Assembly: GCF_001908375.1 (NCBI RefSeq)
Contig: NZ_CP017241.1
Coordinates: 3,624,501-3,688,500, forward strand
Origin: Rhizobium etli 8C-3
Lineage (GTDB): Bacteria; Pseudomonadota; Alphaproteobacteria; Rhizobiales; Rhizobiaceae
Length of the DNA: 64,000 nt
Reading direction: 5' to 3'
Shown here one piece after another: positions 63,852 through 64,000 of this stretch. Position numbers and translations under genes: made by a program. Each line of letters begins with the position of its first letter. Position 1 is the first letter of the stretch. Under the pieces are notes generated by a model. It was not told where the DNA came from. It saw only the letters and a program-made list of their open reading frames with translations, and did not search any database.

Positions 63852-64000
63852 TCATCTCGCTACCCCGCCGCTGTTCGCTTCGGTGGCCGCAACGCCGGCC
63901 GGGCTCAGGGCGCCGCAACGCCAGACGCTGTAGACCGGTTGGGTGTCCCAGTCATAGTAGAAGGCAGCTTTCAGCCTTCCCTTCTCCATCAGCTCCGCGA
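63852..64000 (-). CDS. Partial CDS, C-terminus only
   Basis: The minus strand is open from the window end to a TGA at 63852-63854 and encodes about 49 residues (MEKGRLKAAFYYDWDTQPV, then VWRCGALSPAG). The sequence looks coding, with strong G/C in third positions. I do not recognise the family. The gap 63660-63851 shows nothing else. Confidence 0.5.
   Translation of the reverse strand, partial: AELMEKGRLKAAFYYDWDTQPVYSVWRCGALSPAGVAATEANSGGVAR

Overview
The window reads as a high-GC alphaproteobacterial replicon of the Rhizobiaceae (Rhizobium/Sinorhizobium/Agrobacterium type). The evidence is the density of CUT1 sugar ABC operons, a seven-gene glycerol import operon in the order glpD-S-T-P-Q-U-V known from Rhizobium leguminosarum, beta-glucan enzymes related to rhizobial NdvB, and an HK/FixJ-type regulatory set. 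No rRNA, tRNA, CRISPR array, phage or intact insertion sequence was recognised. Content is mostly catabolic and accessory, so a plasmid or second replicon is plausible but not shown.

Layout. 1-10 kb: end of an SDR dehydrogenase, a class III nucleotide cyclase, an SMP-30 lactonase with a GH2 glycosidase, and a convergent glucose-type ABC importer. 10-13.4 kb: an EEP phosphohydrolase, a YbhN-like membrane protein and a phospholipase D/cardiolipin synthase, the same three families as E. coli ybhP-clsB-ybhN but rearranged. 13.5-14 kb: a frameshifted sugar-isomerase-like TIM-barrel pseudogene. 14.1-21.7 kb: the glycerol operon. 21.8-29 kb: a second sugar ABC operon ending in a Gfo/Idh-aldo/keto reductase fusion, with a divergent AraC regulator. 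29.5-34.2 kb: a large PAS histidine kinase and two response regulators. 35.4-41.1 kb: a tetronate catabolic operon (MFS, LtnD, OtnI, OtnK) with a divergent LacI regulator and three identical palindromic operators between them.

41.6-54.3 kb is the most unusual part. It holds an ABC exporter-like protein whose ATPase motifs are all destroyed, a CBS-BON protein, phosphoketolase, a GH94 phosphorylase, a glucoamylase-like (GH144/NdvB-type) protein and acetate kinase. Acetate kinase is flanked by remnants of its usual neighbours: a phosphotransacetylase with a large internal deletion, the C-terminus of a DUF3141 protein, and a possible enoyl-reductase tail. Together the intact genes could phosphorolyse beta-glucan to glucose-1-phosphate and, through phosphoketolase and acetate kinase, yield ATP and acetate.

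54.8-64 kb is a looser region: two paralogous membrane proteins with a winged-helix-like N-terminus and a TolB-like domain, a K+ channel, a Ca2+/H+ antiporter, a degenerate GGDEF protein and several small unknown genes. Starts were chosen by Shine-Dalgarno position where visible. All functions are inferred from motif and family recognition; no database search was run.
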